Source of the DNA: Alphaproteobacteria bacterium
GTDB taxonomy: Bacteria > Pseudomonadota > Alphaproteobacteria > Rs-D84
Assembly (NCBI GenBank): GCA_017616785.1
Contig: JAFZXK010000012.1
Span: 1 to 32,003 of the forward strand
DNA length: 32,003 bases
Direction of reading: 5' to 3'
A program made the position numbers and the translations under genes. The stretch's first letter is position 1. Every line of letters begins with the position of its first letter. Shown here one piece after another: positions 1 to 7,200 of the stretch. The notes below the pieces were generated by a model. That model made no database searches and had not been told where the DNA came from. It worked only from the letters and a program-made list of their open reading frames with translations.

Positions 1-442
1 CATTTTTATCATCCGGATAACGTGACATCCTAAAATCTATGATAGCATGTTGTTCATCTTTACGGTTGTAACTTGCACCACGTCCAAAAGTACATAAAAT
101 ATCAAGTTTTTCTGGCATGGTTGCATTCCAAGACGGTAATAATGGCACCAGAAACTTGTTTATTGCATCTTCTAATTTTGGTTTTATATATGATTCAAAT
201 ATATCATCAAACCTATTTAAACATGCAACATTACGATTATAAATACCCACGAATTTATCGTGGCAAAGTTTAATTTCTTGTTCAGATAAATTTGGTGTAT
301 TGAATGATTCAAACATTGGTTTCGGAATAAAAGGCCAACAGGAATAACCATATTTTTTTAAATCTCTATGATACATAACATAACAATTGCTTATGCATTG
401 CCATGCTTCATCAAGGGTCATTGGTCGCATTGTTATTTCCAT
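1..442 (-). CDS. Partial hypothetical protein, C-terminus beyond left edge
   Basis: An open frame begins at the ATG at 442 and runs leftward out of the window without a stop, giving about 147 residues starting MEITMRPMTLDEAW. An A/G-rich RBS (AAAAAGGA) precedes the start. I do not recognise the family. The visible part is mostly helical-looking and ends with a segment around KLDILCTFGRGASYN. The layout (helical N-terminus, then a W...KLDI segment) faintly resembles the region before the HEXXH motif of the zincin-like gene at 5528-6301, so a metallopeptidase-like C-terminus beyond the edge is possible but unproven. The real gene call is fairly firm because of the long open frame, the RBS and a good -10 box; function is unknown. 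Confidence 0.65.
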   Translation of the reverse strand, partial: MEITMRPMTLDEAWQCISNCYVMYHRDLKKYGYSCWPFIPKPMFESFNTPNLSEQEIKLCHDKFVGIYNRNVACLNRFDDIFESYIKPKLEDAINKFLVPLLPSWNATMPEKLDILCTFGRGASYNRKDEQHAIIDFRMSRYPDDKN

Positions 443-465
443 AAATAATCCTTTTTCAATGTATG

Positions 466-471
466 ATTATA
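466..471 (-). promoter_or_regulatory. Promoter -10 of the left-edge gene
   Basis: On the minus strand a perfect TATAAT, preceded by GTGG, sits 23 bases upstream of the ATG at 442. No good -35 box is visible at 16-18 bp, so strength is uncertain. Confidence 0.45.
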
Positions 472-506
472 CCACAAAATATCATACTTTTCATAAATAA
501 TGAGTT

Positions 507-536
507 AAAAAACCGTCTGGTTCTGGACGGTTTTTT
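507..536 (-). terminator. Rho-independent terminator, possibly bidirectional
   Basis: The arms AAAAAACCGTC (507-517) and GACGGTTTTTT (526-536) are perfectly complementary with an 8-nt loop. It follows the stop of the minus-strand Cys-rich gene (588). T-runs on both sides mean it could work in either direction. Confidence 0.75.
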
Positions 537-587
537 GTTGTGTTTTTTTAATTTTGAGATACAACCGCCACTTAGCAGATTTTTTAC

Positions 588-974
588 CTAACGAGATGTG
601 TGTTTTTCTGTTTGTTTTTTTGCAAGTGCTTGTGTCGCAAGTTGAATAAGATTTAACAATTCTTCCTCACTCATGCTATCTAACTTATCACTAACCGCTT
701 TTTCTGTTTTGTTTTTCGACTGTTTTTTAGAAGATGCGTATTTCCTGGTTTCTGCTTGTCGGCGTGCCAAAATCATTTCTCTTTCTTTCTCGGCTTCTCG
801 TTGGAAAGAATCGCACCCCCAATCAGCATCGCACACACAATCACAACTTATATCGCAACTATTATCATTGCAAGTTCCGTAACAATTATCACTACTGGTG
901 TTGTCAGTATGTACATTTATATTACTAAAATCGCACACTTTAAATTTCTCAAAATCATAAAAATTTTCTGACAT
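588..974 (-). CDS. Cys-rich hypothetical protein
   Basis: The product is 128 aa with start MSENFYDFEKF, chosen because GAAGAGGTATAAG precedes this ATG; an in-frame ATG further upstream (1031) lacks such a site. Residues about 14-65 hold eight cysteines interspersed with Asp, Asn and Ser, including the dense cluster SCDCVCDADWGC. The rest is a charged, probably coiled-coil segment rich in Glu, Arg and Lys, ending in a helix with LNLIQLATQALAKK. There is no signal peptide or membrane segment, so it is likely cytoplasmic, and the cysteines may bind metal (inference). It lies downstream of tRNA-Pro on the same strand and could be cargo of another island at that tRNA. I recognise no family. Confidence 0.6.
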   Translation of the reverse strand: MSENFYDFEKFKVCDFSNINVHTDNTSSDNCYGTCNDNSCDISCDCVCDADWGCDSFQREAEKEREMILARRQAETRKYASSKKQSKNKTEKAVSDKLDSMSEEELLNLIQLATQALAKKQTEKHTSR

Positions 975-1074
975 CTTATACCTCTTCCGTTTGTACCAGC
1001 ACAAAGTAACACAAAAAATAACAGCCGTCAAGTTCTTTATCGCTCATGTTAATGGGGGCGATGTAGCAATTTTT

Positions 1075-1096
1075 CTAACCTCATGAAAGAGGTTAG
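1075..1096. terminator. Hairpin with T-tracts
   Basis: CTAACCTC (1075-1082) pairs perfectly with GAGGTTAG (1089-1096) around a 6-nt loop, with T-rich flanks on both strands. A further CTAACC copy follows before a T-run. It is either a terminator or an operator for the Cys-rich gene that starts at 974. Confidence 0.4.
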
Positions 1097-1193
1097 TTTT
1101 CTAACCTTTTTTCTTTAAAAGTTCGAAATCACGCCAAAAACAGCCCCCTTCAAAAACACAACTCTCGAACTCGGTGTAAGTATTAAAAACCAA

Positions 1194-1220
1194 ACAAAAA
1201 ACCGCTCTTGACGAACGGTT
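1194..1220 (-). terminator. Terminator of tRNA-Pro(UGG)
   Basis: On the minus strand, AACCGTTC and GAGCGGTT form a near-perfect stem (one mismatch) followed by a T-run, ten bases after the tRNA CCA end. It ends the tRNA-Pro transcript. Confidence 0.65.
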
Positions 1221-1229
1221 TGAATTTCG

Positions 1230-1306
1230 TGGTCGGGGCGAAAGGGTTCGAACCTTCGACATCTTGCTCCCAAAGCAAGCACTCTACCAGACTGAGCTAC
1301 GCCCCG
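1230..1306 (-). tRNA. tRNA-Pro(UGG)
   Basis: A full cloverleaf is visible on the minus strand. The acceptor arms CGGGGCG and CGCCCCG pair, the discriminator is A and the CCA is encoded. The anticodon stem CTTGC/GCAAG encloses loop TTTGGGA, giving anticodon UGG. The T-loop reads GGTTCGAACC. A second proline tRNA (GGG) is at 24774. Its 3' end points left toward the two AT-rich minus-strand genes, so it could be an integration site for a further island outside the window. Confidence 0.95.
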
Positions 1307-1387
1307 ATGTGCCACAAATTATATATCATTTTTTACTTAACGCAAGGATTATTTAATGGCACACATAACTATCCGAATATAATCTCT

Positions 1388-1417
1388 TTGCTTTCCGTGG
1401 CTTCCGCACTATATAAT
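1388..1417 (+). promoter_or_regulatory. Promoter of the flavodoxin gene
   Basis: TTGCTT (1388-1393), an 18-bp spacer and TATAAT (1412-1417) precede the ATG at 1442 by 24 bases, leaving room for the RBS AAAAGGA. Confidence 0.65.
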
Positions 1418-1441
1418 AAACACGAAGCAAAAGGATAAAAC

Positions 1442-1921
1442 ATGAAGAAAAAAACACTTGTTGCATATTTCTCCGCAACCGGAACCACGCGCGGATTGGC
1501 CGAAAACCTGGCCACGGCGATTGGCGCAGACCTGTTTGAAATCGTGCCAAAACAAAAATACACGACCGACGACCTGGATTGGACGAATAAACTAAGCCGC
1601 ACGACAACCGAAATGAACAACCGCGCGTGCCGTCCAGAAATCGCCACAAAAATTTCGGACATATCAAAATACGACACGATTTTCGTGGGATTCCCAATAT
1701 GGTGGTATCGCGAACCATCAATCATAGACACATTTATGGAATCTTATGATTTTGCGGGCAAAACAGTCGTTCCTTTCGCCACATCCGGCGGGTGTATGAT
1801 TGGCGATTCAGGCAAGAATATGCAAAAATTGGCGCCCGACGCACATGTTGCACGCGGCACATGCCTTGACACCGGACTTTCGCCGGACGCCCTGCGCACC
1901 TGGGCCGAAAAGTGGATATGA
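1442..1921 (+). CDS. Flavodoxin family protein
   Basis: This 159-aa protein is a short-chain flavodoxin of the flavodoxin_4 type. The N-terminal beta strand KTLVAYFSATGTTRGLAE carries the FMN-phosphate loop S-A-T-G-T-T-R-G (about 11-18). FPIWWYREPSIIDTF near residue 85 is the typical isoalloxazine-stacking strand and loop, and PFATSGGCMIGDS near 119 matches the family's third flavin-contacting loop. It probably carries electrons in the cytoplasm for a reductase or quinone-type reaction; the partner cannot be told from the neighbourhood. It is a single-gene unit with its own promoter and a strong terminator at 1956. Confidence 0.9.
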   Translation: MKKKTLVAYFSATGTTRGLAENLATAIGADLFEIVPKQKYTTDDLDWTNKLSRTTTEMNNRACRPEIATKISDISKYDTIFVGFPIWWYREPSIIDTFMESYDFAGKTVVPFATSGGCMIGDSGKNMQKLAPDAHVARGTCLDTGLSPDALRTWAEKWI

Positions 1922-1933
1922 CTAAAGTGATAA

Positions 1934-1959
1934 GTGTTAGTGTAAATGGTTAGTGAAAC
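1934..1959 (+). repeat. Left arm of 26-bp inverted repeat around the lipoprotein gene
   Basis: The segment beginning GTGTTAGTGTAAATGG is the reverse complement of 2484-2509 at 24 of 26 positions. The two arms bracket a 576-bp unit that holds only the lipoprotein gene. Confidence 0.75.
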
Positions 1960-1978
1960 GGCGCAAAAGCGCCGTTTT
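1956..1978 (+). terminator. Terminator of the flavodoxin gene
   Basis: AAACGGCGC pairs with GCGCCGTTT around an AAAA loop and runs into T residues, 35 bases after the stop. It overlaps the inner end of the left arm of a 26-bp inverted repeat (1934-1959). Confidence 0.75.
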
Positions 1979-2007
1979 GGATATAAATATATTTTTCCCA
2001 AAAATGT

Positions 2008-2036
2008 TTGACATATTGATTTTTGTGTATTACATT
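2008..2036 (+). promoter_or_regulatory. Promoter of the lipoprotein gene
   Basis: A perfect -35 TTGACA (2008-2013) is 17 bp from TACATT (2031-2036). The ATG follows at 2064 with RBS AAAAAGGT. Confidence 0.7.
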
Positions 2037-2063
2037 AAAAACATACAAATAAAAAGGTAAAAC

Positions 2064-2456
2064 ATGAGAAAACAAAATAAACTTTACGCATTGATTCTAA
2101 TACTATTACTCGCAGGGTGTAAAAACAAACAGGGTAAAAAAACAGATTATGATTATGAACTGTCGTACCCAAAGGGTCTGGATACTGTCTATGTTATACG
2201 AACATTGGATCAGGGTGCGGCGGCATATAATAACCCACGCAAGTATGTAGCAGCCACAAATGCATACGGTGAAGATTATTTCATGAAGTTTAACTTAAAT
2301 ACTGGAAACAACGCTAAGTGTACACGTGACAAAGTGCTTTCCACTATATATCCTGGTGATACACTCGTTATGGATGGCGACCAAGTTATAAGAAATTTAA
2401 CATTCGAACATACAAAAGCTAAATTCCATCGGAACAGCAACCAAAAACAAAAATAA
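2064..2456 (+). CDS. Small putative lipoprotein
   Basis: The 130-aa product starts MRKQNKLYALILILLLAGCKNK, a typical lipoprotein signal with lipobox L-A-G-C and Cys19 as the lipidated residue. Lys follows soon after, consistent with outer-membrane or periplasmic anchoring. The mature part has one further cysteine (NAKCTRDK) and ends in a hydrophilic tail rich in Lys, Asn and Gln. I do not recognise a domain; small beta-type lipoproteins like this are common and mostly unassigned. It has its own promoter. The gene is enclosed by an imperfect 26-bp inverted repeat (1934-1959 and 2484-2509), which raises the possibility that it moves or moved as a cassette. Confidence 0.75.
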   Translation: MRKQNKLYALILILLLAGCKNKQGKKTDYDYELSYPKGLDTVYVIRTLDQGAAAYNNPRKYVAATNAYGEDYFMKFNLNTGNNAKCTRDKVLSTIYPGDTLVMDGDQVIRNLTFEHTKAKFHRNSNQKQK

Positions 2457-2483
2457 TATCTCAACGGTCGCCTTGTGACGCCC

Positions 2484-2509
2484 GTTTCGCTAACCACTTA
2501 CACTAACAC
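2484..2509 (-). repeat. Right arm of 26-bp inverted repeat
   Basis: It matches the left arm (1934-1959) in reverse complement with two differences. Next to it, 2464-2487 forms an imperfect hairpin with AACGG/CCGTT ends, mirroring the hairpin beside the left arm. Confidence 0.75.
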
Positions 2510-2535
2510 AGACCACCAAATTTTTCATTTTCTTG

Positions 2536-2564
2536 TTGCAAAGCGTGGAAAATTGTTATATTAT
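2536..2564 (+). promoter_or_regulatory. Promoter of the tRNA operon, GC-rich discriminator
   Basis: TTGCAA (2536-2541), a 17-bp spacer and TATTAT (2559-2564) are followed at once by GGGGGCGCGC. A GC-rich discriminator between -10 and the start point is the known mark of stable-RNA promoters under stringent control; applying it here is inference. Confidence 0.65.
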
Positions 2565-2575
2565 GGGGGCGCGCT

Positions 2576-2660
2576 GGGCATATGGCGGAACTGGTAGACG
2601 CGCTAGTTTCAGGTACTAGTGGGGCGACCCTTGGAAGTTCGAGTCTTCTTATGCCCACCA
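2576..2660 (+). tRNA. tRNA-Leu(CAG)
   Basis: 85 nt with a long variable arm, as expected for leucine. The acceptor stem GGGCATA/TATGCCC, discriminator A and encoded CCA are visible. The anticodon loop TTCAGGT gives CAG. It is the first gene of the plus-strand tRNA run. Confidence 0.95.
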
Positions 2661-2661
2661 C

Positions 2662-2733
2662 GAATTTTTGTTATCGCGCGCGGTGCGCACGATTAGAAAA
2701 ATTCAGTGCCGCGGCGGAGTGCGCAAAGCGCAC
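2662..2733 (+). repeat. tRNA-linked two-hairpin spacer, copy 1
   Basis: Hairpin 1 has GAATTTTT (2662-2669) paired with AAAAATTC (2697-2704) and inner arms ATCG and CGAT plus GCGC/GCGC. Hairpin 2 is GTGCGC-AAA-GCGCAC (2719-2733). The tail GAAGACGGGCGGGTAAAA recurs after other tRNAs in the run. Confidence 0.7.
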
Positions 2734-2765
2734 GAAGACGGGCGGGTAAAAAACTGAACAGTTTT

Positions 2766-2841
2766 GGGGTTGTAGCTCAGTTGATAGAGCGCTACGTTCG
2801 CATCGTAGAGGTCGTGGGTTTGAGTCCCATCAGCTCCACCA
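2766..2841 (+). tRNA. tRNA-Ala(CGC)
   Basis: 76 nt. Acceptor GGGGTTG pairs with CAGCTCC including two wobble pairs; discriminator A and CCA are encoded. The anticodon loop TTCGCAT within CTACG/CGTAG gives CGC, reading GCG codons. Confidence 0.93.
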
Positions 2842-2842
2842 C

Positions 2843-2910
2843 TAATTTTCGTTATTGCGCGCAACGCGCACAATTAAGAAAATTAAGTGTCTCGTCGTAG
2901 CCCAAAGGGC
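2843..2910 (+). repeat. tRNA-linked two-hairpin spacer, copy 2
   Basis: Hairpin 1: TAATTTTC (2843-2850) pairs with GAAAATTA (2878-2885), inner ATTG with CAAT. Hairpin 2: GCCC-AAA-GGGC (2900-2910). Compared with copy 1, ATCG/CGAT has become ATTG/CAAT, a compensatory change. The tail GAAGGCGGACAAAAA matches the other copies. Confidence 0.7.
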
Positions 2911-2987
2911 GAAGGCGGACAAAAAAACTTTGAAATAAGTTTTATTCGGTCGCGCGGCATTTTGTCGCGCGATTAAAGAAAAGGTCC

Positions 2988-3074
2988 GGGGATATGGCGG
3001 AATGGTAGACGCTGAGGACTTAAAATCCTTTGGTCATTGCGACCGTGTGGGTTCAAGTCCCACTATCCCCACCA
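2988..3074 (+). tRNA. tRNA-Leu(UAA), host site of element 1
   Basis: 87 nt with a long variable arm. Acceptor GGGGATA/TATCCCC, discriminator A, encoded CCA. The anticodon loop CTTAAAA gives UAA. Its last 16 bases are repeated at 8308-8323, marking it as the integration target of element 1. The gene itself remains intact. Confidence 0.95.
3059..3074 (+). repeat. attL of element 1 (tRNA-Leu 3' end)
   Basis: CCCACTATCCCCACCA is identical to 8308-8323. The copy at the tRNA is followed by element sequence, the other by a tRNA-linked spacer of the type that normally follows tRNAs here. Confidence 0.85.
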
Positions 3075-3082
3075 TCTACTTT

Positions 3083-3106
3083 GAGTCCTGAAAAGGACTT
3101 TTTTGT
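3083..3106 (+). terminator. Terminator just inside element 1
   Basis: AGTCCT-GAAA-AGGACT (3084-3099) followed by a T-run, ten bases after the tRNA-Leu CCA. The element thus ends the tRNA operon transcript and cuts off tRNA-Val, which lies downstream of the element. Confidence 0.8.
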
Positions 3107-3207
3107 TGCCTTAGTTGATGTAAAAACACGAAAATTGGCAATACGAAATCCGCTAAAATCAAATAGTTAGTCGTATCACTCATCGTGCGGTATGGGGGTA
3201 TGAAGAT

Positions 3208-4959
3208 ATGATACGAAAACTGGTAAGAAATTTGACACAAGGACTATTATTGCGTTCTGGGGTATTTTATTTTAGAATGGATGTGAAAGTATCAAACAAC
3301 AAGTATAAATCAATTCGCAGGTCATTACACACTACGAACGTTTATACAGCAATAAAAAGGTTGAATTACATGAAACATCTTATAAATACATTCAATGAGC
3401 TAACCCCGGAAGAAAAAGCGGATTTCATCAAGTTTTACACAGGGGGCGATGGGAACCTGACGGATGAAGAAAAGCGGGAACTGGAAAGCGGCGACACAAC
3501 AAGTATTATATGTACCGCCTTTGATATATGGGTCGCAAAAAATTTAGATGGTGGCAAGTTGATAGATACATTTGTGAAGAAGGCATACGAATTTGACTTA
3601 GCCGACAGTGGGTATCCAGATAGTGCCAAAGAACGAGCAACAGCAAAACTTAATGCGGCACTAGATATAATGAACGCAAAGTATTTTATGGACATTCGTA
3701 AGAAACTGAATCCAGCGGAAGAACAGGAATACAACGAGATACTGGATATGGCAAGAAATGCTAAATTGCGGGATGGGTCGTGGGAAGAATACAAGGCACG
3801 TAAAGCCGGTAAAATAGTCCCCACAACCTTTATACCGCAACTTGCAACCGCACATCACGAACCAGCGAAAACCGAAACACCACATAAAATCAGTGAAATT
3901 GTTGAGTTTATGTTCGAGATGTCGCAAGTCAAGCAGGAAACCAGAAAAAACCAAGAATATGATATAAAAAATTTGCTTGCCAGTGTGAATTTAGGTTTGG
4001 ATGATGACTATTCAAAAATCAATGACCCAGCTATGATTAATAAGATTTGTGAATGGGTCAAAGGGCGAAAAAATACAAATGGTAAAGATATATCAAACAG
4101 ACGGAAAAATAAGCAACTTGGTATCTTACGTTCGTTAGTCACAGCCGCCAACCGTAAGGAACCATCACAGTATAAATTGACGGAATTGACGAATCATATT
4201 CTGTTTTTGAGAAAGGAATCCAAGGGGCAGACAAAGAAATACCACCCTTTCAGCGAAAAACAGTTGGCAGACATATTTGACCCAAAACACGATTTTTTCA
4301 GAAAGAATCCGGAACAGTTTTTAGCATGTTTGATTGCCCTATTTTCCGGTGCGAGAACTAACGCGGCGATTACACTACAATTTGGCGATATAACAAAGGA
4401 AGATGGTATCGACGTGATAGGTTTCTTTGAGAATAATGAACGTAAACACCTGAAAAATGACGCAACAGAAAGGTATGTCCCGATAGCAAAGCAACTGATG
4501 GATTGGGGCTTTGTAGATATGATACGTGAACGTCAAAAGAAGATTGGTGCCAAGGATACGGATTTCATTTTTGCTAGGACTCAACATGATATATCAGGCG
4601 ACCCGGCAAAGAAATTTATGACATCATTCTTTGACAAGTTTATGCGTGGAAAATTGAACATCGTATCCAGCGGGCGTAATATATATTCGTTCCACTCTTT
4701 CAGAAAAACCATCAGTAATAAGTTGAAGGACTTGGGTATTGAAAAGACGATTATCAACGACATTTGTGGGTGGGAAGGCGAAGGTACGATGGAAATAAAT
4801 TATTCTATACACCAACTAAAAGAATTGAAAAACGCCGTAGATAAAATTGAATATCCGGAAGACCTGTTGCACCTTGAAGAATGGAAGAAAATAATCCCGC
4901 AACTGTACCTTGACCGCAAAGACGCACCGCTAAAAAGACCAAAACAGATACAAGATTAA
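3208..4959 (+). CDS. Tyrosine recombinase, integrase of element 1
   Basis: 583 aa. The C-terminal half holds the catalytic core: Arg383 in SGARTNAAITLQ, His496 and Arg499 in FHSFRK, Trp522 where many relatives have His (CGWEGEG), and the nucleophile Tyr532 in MEINYSIHQ. The N-terminal half (to about 330) would hold arm-binding and core-binding domains; LFLRKES starts the linker to the core. It should catalyse recombination between the 16-bp tRNA-Leu site and the circular element. It is longer than typical integrases (350-450 aa), with extra sequence between residues 60 and 230. The start is preceded by a G-rich stretch (GGGGGTATGAAGAT); a start a little downstream cannot be excluded. Confidence 0.93.
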   Translation: MIRKLVRNLTQGLLLRSGVFYFRMDVKVSNNKYKSIRRSLHTTNVYTAIKRLNYMKHLINTFNELTPEEKADFIKFYTGGDGNLTDEEKRELESGDTTSIICTAFDIWVAKNLDGGKLIDTFVKKAYEFDLADSGYPDSAKERATAKLNAALDIMNAKYFMDIRKKLNPAEEQEYNEILDMARNAKLRDGSWEEYKARKAGKIVPTTFIPQLATAHHEPAKTETPHKISEIVEFMFEMSQVKQETRKNQEYDIKNLLASVNLGLDDDYSKINDPAMINKICEWVKGRKNTNGKDISNRRKNKQLGILRSLVTAANRKEPSQYKLTELTNHILFLRKESKGQTKKYHPFSEKQLADIFDPKHDFFRKNPEQFLACLIALFSGARTNAAITLQFGDITKEDGIDVIGFFENNERKHLKNDATERYVPIAKQLMDWGFVDMIRERQKKIGAKDTDFIFARTQHDISGDPAKKFMTSFFDKFMRGKLNIVSSGRNIYSFHSFRKTISNKLKDLGIEKTIINDICGWEGEGTMEINYSIHQLKELKNAVDKIEYPEDLLHLEEWKKIIPQLYLDRKDAPLKRPKQIQD

Positions 4960-5017
4960 CAACGTGCCGAAAAAGATTAATGTTTTTGTTTTGGGATACT
5001 ATTTACATCAAAAAAGG

Positions 5018-5044
5018 GGCAGTTATCGCCCCTTAGTGGATTTG
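5018..5044 (-). terminator. Terminator of the two-repeat gene
   Basis: On the minus strand AAGGGGC pairs with GCCCCTT around a 7-nt loop and runs into six T residues, eight bases after the stop at 5053. It may also end the convergent integrase transcript. Confidence 0.75.
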
Positions 5045-5052
5045 TTTTGTTG

Positions 5053-5463
5053 TTATCTCAACAACCCTTTTTGTTGCAACATTTCACGGTACATAGTTTG
5101 CCATTCTATGTATAAAGCGGTCAATTTTCGGTCGTTATGTTCTTCATATCTCATATCATCCAACATTCTACCAGCAATATCTTTTCCTTGTACAAGGGAT
5201 TCATGTAAAGATTTTGCCTTTGGGTATATCTTTTTTACACGTTCAATAAAATCTTGTGGTATTGGTTTGCCGGCACGACGAAATTCTAACCATTCACCAT
5301 ACAATTCATCTTTTGCCTTGTTCACAGTGATACGAGAACTCATGTCATCAAGGTATCTTCCAACTATTTCATCGCCTTGGTCAAGATGTTTGTGTAAATC
5401 TGTCTCTTGTGGGAGTGCTTTCTTTACACGCTCTACAAAGTCCTTTGAATAATTCATTTTCAT
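5053..5463 (-). CDS. Protein made of two tandem repeats
   Basis: 136 aa. Two homologous units of about 53 residues (9-62 and 72-124) each follow the pattern F-[VI]-E-R-V-K-K, then LH..L.QG..I.GR.LDDM, then Y.EW. Each should form a small helical domain. There is no signal peptide or membrane segment, and I recognise no family. The start at 5463 is chosen because AAAGGT sits 8-9 bases upstream and a promoter lies at 5498-5526; an upstream in-frame ATG at 5523 falls inside that promoter. It is element cargo or a regulator of element 1. Confidence 0.75.
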   Translation of the reverse strand: MKMNYSKDFVERVKKALPQETDLHKHLDQGDEIVGRYLDDMSSRITVNKAKDELYGEWLEFRRAGKPIPQDFIERVKKIYPKAKSLHESLVQGKDIAGRMLDDMRYEEHNDRKLTALYIEWQTMYREMLQQKGLLR

Positions 5464-5497
5464 TTTTTTTACCTTTTGGTTGGTTTTCAAAGGATAT

Positions 5498-5526
5498 ATT
5501 ATACCAAAAATTGTGGTTGTCAAGAA
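5498..5526 (-). promoter_or_regulatory. Promoter of the two-repeat gene
   Basis: On the minus strand TTCTTG, a 17-bp spacer and TATAAT precede the start at 5463. A TTGACA overlaps the -35 but is only 14 bp from TATAAT. It touches the stop of the preceding gene. Confidence 0.6.
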
Positions 5527-5527
5527 A

Positions 5528-6301
5528 TTATTTCTCTGCCTTTGTTATTTTCTTACGCAACTCAGATTCATTAATCTCAATCCATTCAAACGATTTTTCC
5601 ATGAAATCGTATATACCTTGACGGGTAATGTACAAGGTTTTCATGGTATCAAATATCAAATTCCCTTTTATGGTCATATCATAGAAATACGAGTATGCGA
5701 TATATTTTGGTTGGGTTGCCAGTTTGGCTATGTCAGAATTTCTGATAATCGTTTCCACAACTATTTCAGACAATAACCATTTCAAATTTGGAAAATCATA
5801 TTCAGACGGGTCATCGCCAAAGTGTTTCTGCCAAAAATAAAACCATACGAAGTGCGTTATTTCGTGTAGTGCGGTTGTCATGGCGTATTCTGGGTCAAAA
5901 TAGTGGTAAATATCAAAACAATGATTTTCAATATCACGTGGGCAAATGGGATTCAGACCAACCTGTGCCGTCATGTCGTTTAGTATATTTGAACAATCAT
6001 TGTCGAATGCGTTTTTGTATGCAATATCCAATTTTTTCGCTATTTGCTCATCCCATTTTTGCGAGAATATCTTTATCGCATTTTCAATGTCTGGTTGTCT
6101 CTTTTTTGTTTGAATTACCATTTGTCTTGTTATGTATTCAAATCGTTCAGATTCAGATAAAGACCGTGTATGTTCATAATTCAAATCTGGGTAAGCTTTG
6201 AACAACTGTTTTCGCCACCAGTCCGGAGTATTATCTTTTTGATGGAATAGTATAAAATCTATATCAGAATCAAAATCTTTTTGTTGCCAGATTAATCTCA
6301 T
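5528..6301 (-). CDS. HEXXH zincin-like protein
   Basis: 257 aa from the start MRLIWQQKDF, chosen because AAAGGA lies 9 bases upstream and an extended -10 box at 6328-6333 excludes the longer frame. The zinc motif is His146-Glu147-Ile-Thr-His150 (TALHEITHFVWFYFW), followed by a likely third ligand Glu179 in WLLSEIVVE. The segment before it, VGLNPICPRDI...FDIYHYF, forms the strand next to the active-site helix. No signal peptide is present, so it acts in the cytoplasm. The reaction is probably proteolysis, but the substrate is unknown. As cargo of a small element it might serve in host interaction, repressor cleavage or defence; this is speculation. Confidence 0.75.
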   Translation of the reverse strand: MRLIWQQKDFDSDIDFILFHQKDNTPDWWRKQLFKAYPDLNYEHTRSLSESERFEYITRQMVIQTKKRQPDIENAIKIFSQKWDEQIAKKLDIAYKNAFDNDCSNILNDMTAQVGLNPICPRDIENHCFDIYHYFDPEYAMTTALHEITHFVWFYFWQKHFGDDPSEYDFPNLKWLLSEIVVETIIRNSDIAKLATQPKYIAYSYFYDMTIKGNLIFDTMKTLYITRQGIYDFMEKSFEWIEINESELRKKITKAEK

Positions 6302-6327
6302 TCCTAGTCCTTTGTACCATCGTACGT

Positions 6328-6336
6328 ATTCTACCA
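6328..6336 (-). promoter_or_regulatory. Extended -10 promoter of the zincin-like gene
   Basis: TGG-TAGAAT on the minus strand, about 26 bases before the ATG at 6301. It decides the start: longer in-frame starts lie within or upstream of it. Confidence 0.5.
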
Positions 6337-6410
6337 TAAAACATTGTAAAAATCCAGATGAATGAGCGAGATAGACGATATTGTAAAACGAAAGCACAAA
6401 AGATTAATGT

Positions 6411-6470
6411 TGTAAAAAAATCCGCCCCCGTTTGTAAAAAATTAGGTTTCAGGTGGGTATTAGGGGGCGG
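6411..6470 (-). terminator. Strong terminator after the rep gene
   Basis: On the minus strand CCGCCCCC (6463-6470) pairs with GGGGGCGG (6422-6429), then ATTTTTTT follows. The loop is long (33 nt). It separates rep from the zincin-like gene, in line with that gene's own promoter. Confidence 0.75.
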
Positions 6471-6494
6471 TAGATTATTTCGCACGTAGGGGCA

Positions 6495-7124
6495 TTATAA
6501 GCGTTCTATCGTGTATTTTCTAGACAAGATTGCTACTAGGTCATCACGTGTTTTCATTTTCCTTACCATTTTATGTATTCTATTGCGTTTGCGTTTTGTT
6601 GTCTTGGTGGATTTGAGAAAGAGTATATCAGGCGTGTATATTCTGTCCGCATTTACAGTCCCATCAAAATATAATTCCTTGGTGCAGTATTTTATGACTT
6701 GTTGCAGGTCAGAATAAGGAACCAGTTTTATCTTATAGTCCGCACCTTTATCGCCTGTATATTGCCTTATGAATTTCTTGTTAGCACCACTCAGACACCA
6801 ATTCACAAAACTTACCGAGAGTTGGGTATTGGTAATTGGGTTGATAAATGGTGCCAGCAGATGTATATGCCAGGGGGTTGTATTGAATTGATTTTCACAG
6901 AAGGAATAGAATTTATAAGGATGGCGTTTCCAAGATTCTTTTCCACCAAGCAATCTTTTTTCAAATTTAGATAGCAGATAACGTATGATTATAATAAAGC
7001 GATACAAGTCATTCGTTTTTGCCGAGAATGGTAAGCTTATCGTTATGAAAAAGAAAGATTCATTAGCGGGAAATTGATTATACAAATAGTTTCTGATATT
7101 GATTAAGTTTTTATATTGACTCAT
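6495..7124 (-). CDS. HUH-type rolling-circle replication initiator
   Basis: 209 aa. Three ordered motifs support a Rep of the HUH endonuclease class: FFFITISLPFS (24-34), motif 2 with His86-Ile-His88 in TTPWHIHLLAPF, and motif 3 with Tyr146 and Lys149 in VIKYCTKELYF. In this family the two His bind a divalent metal and the Tyr attacks DNA to nick the origin. The C-terminal 50 residues are strongly basic (TKRKRNRIHK), fit for DNA binding. RBS AAAGGT is well placed. It probably starts rolling-circle replication of excised element 1; the nick site may be in the hairpin-rich stretch upstream (7201-7571). Confidence 0.8.
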   Translation of the reverse strand: MSQYKNLINIRNYLYNQFPANESFFFITISLPFSAKTNDLYRFIIIIRYLLSKFEKRLLGGKESWKRHPYKFYSFCENQFNTTPWHIHLLAPFINPITNTQLSVSFVNWCLSGANKKFIRQYTGDKGADYKIKLVPYSDLQQVIKYCTKELYFDGTVNADRIYTPDILFLKSTKTTKRKRNRIHKMVRKMKTRDDLVAILSRKYTIERL

Positions 7125-7200
7125 TGTTTGACCTTTTGGTTTAGGATGAAAAAATAGGAAACCAAGAATAGATTAATGAAATGAAAAAATATAAAAATCA

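Noticed and set aside
4964..5452. 162-codon plus-strand frame after the element 1 integrase
   Set aside because: Antisense to the two-repeat protein, whose internal homology shows that the minus strand is the coding one.
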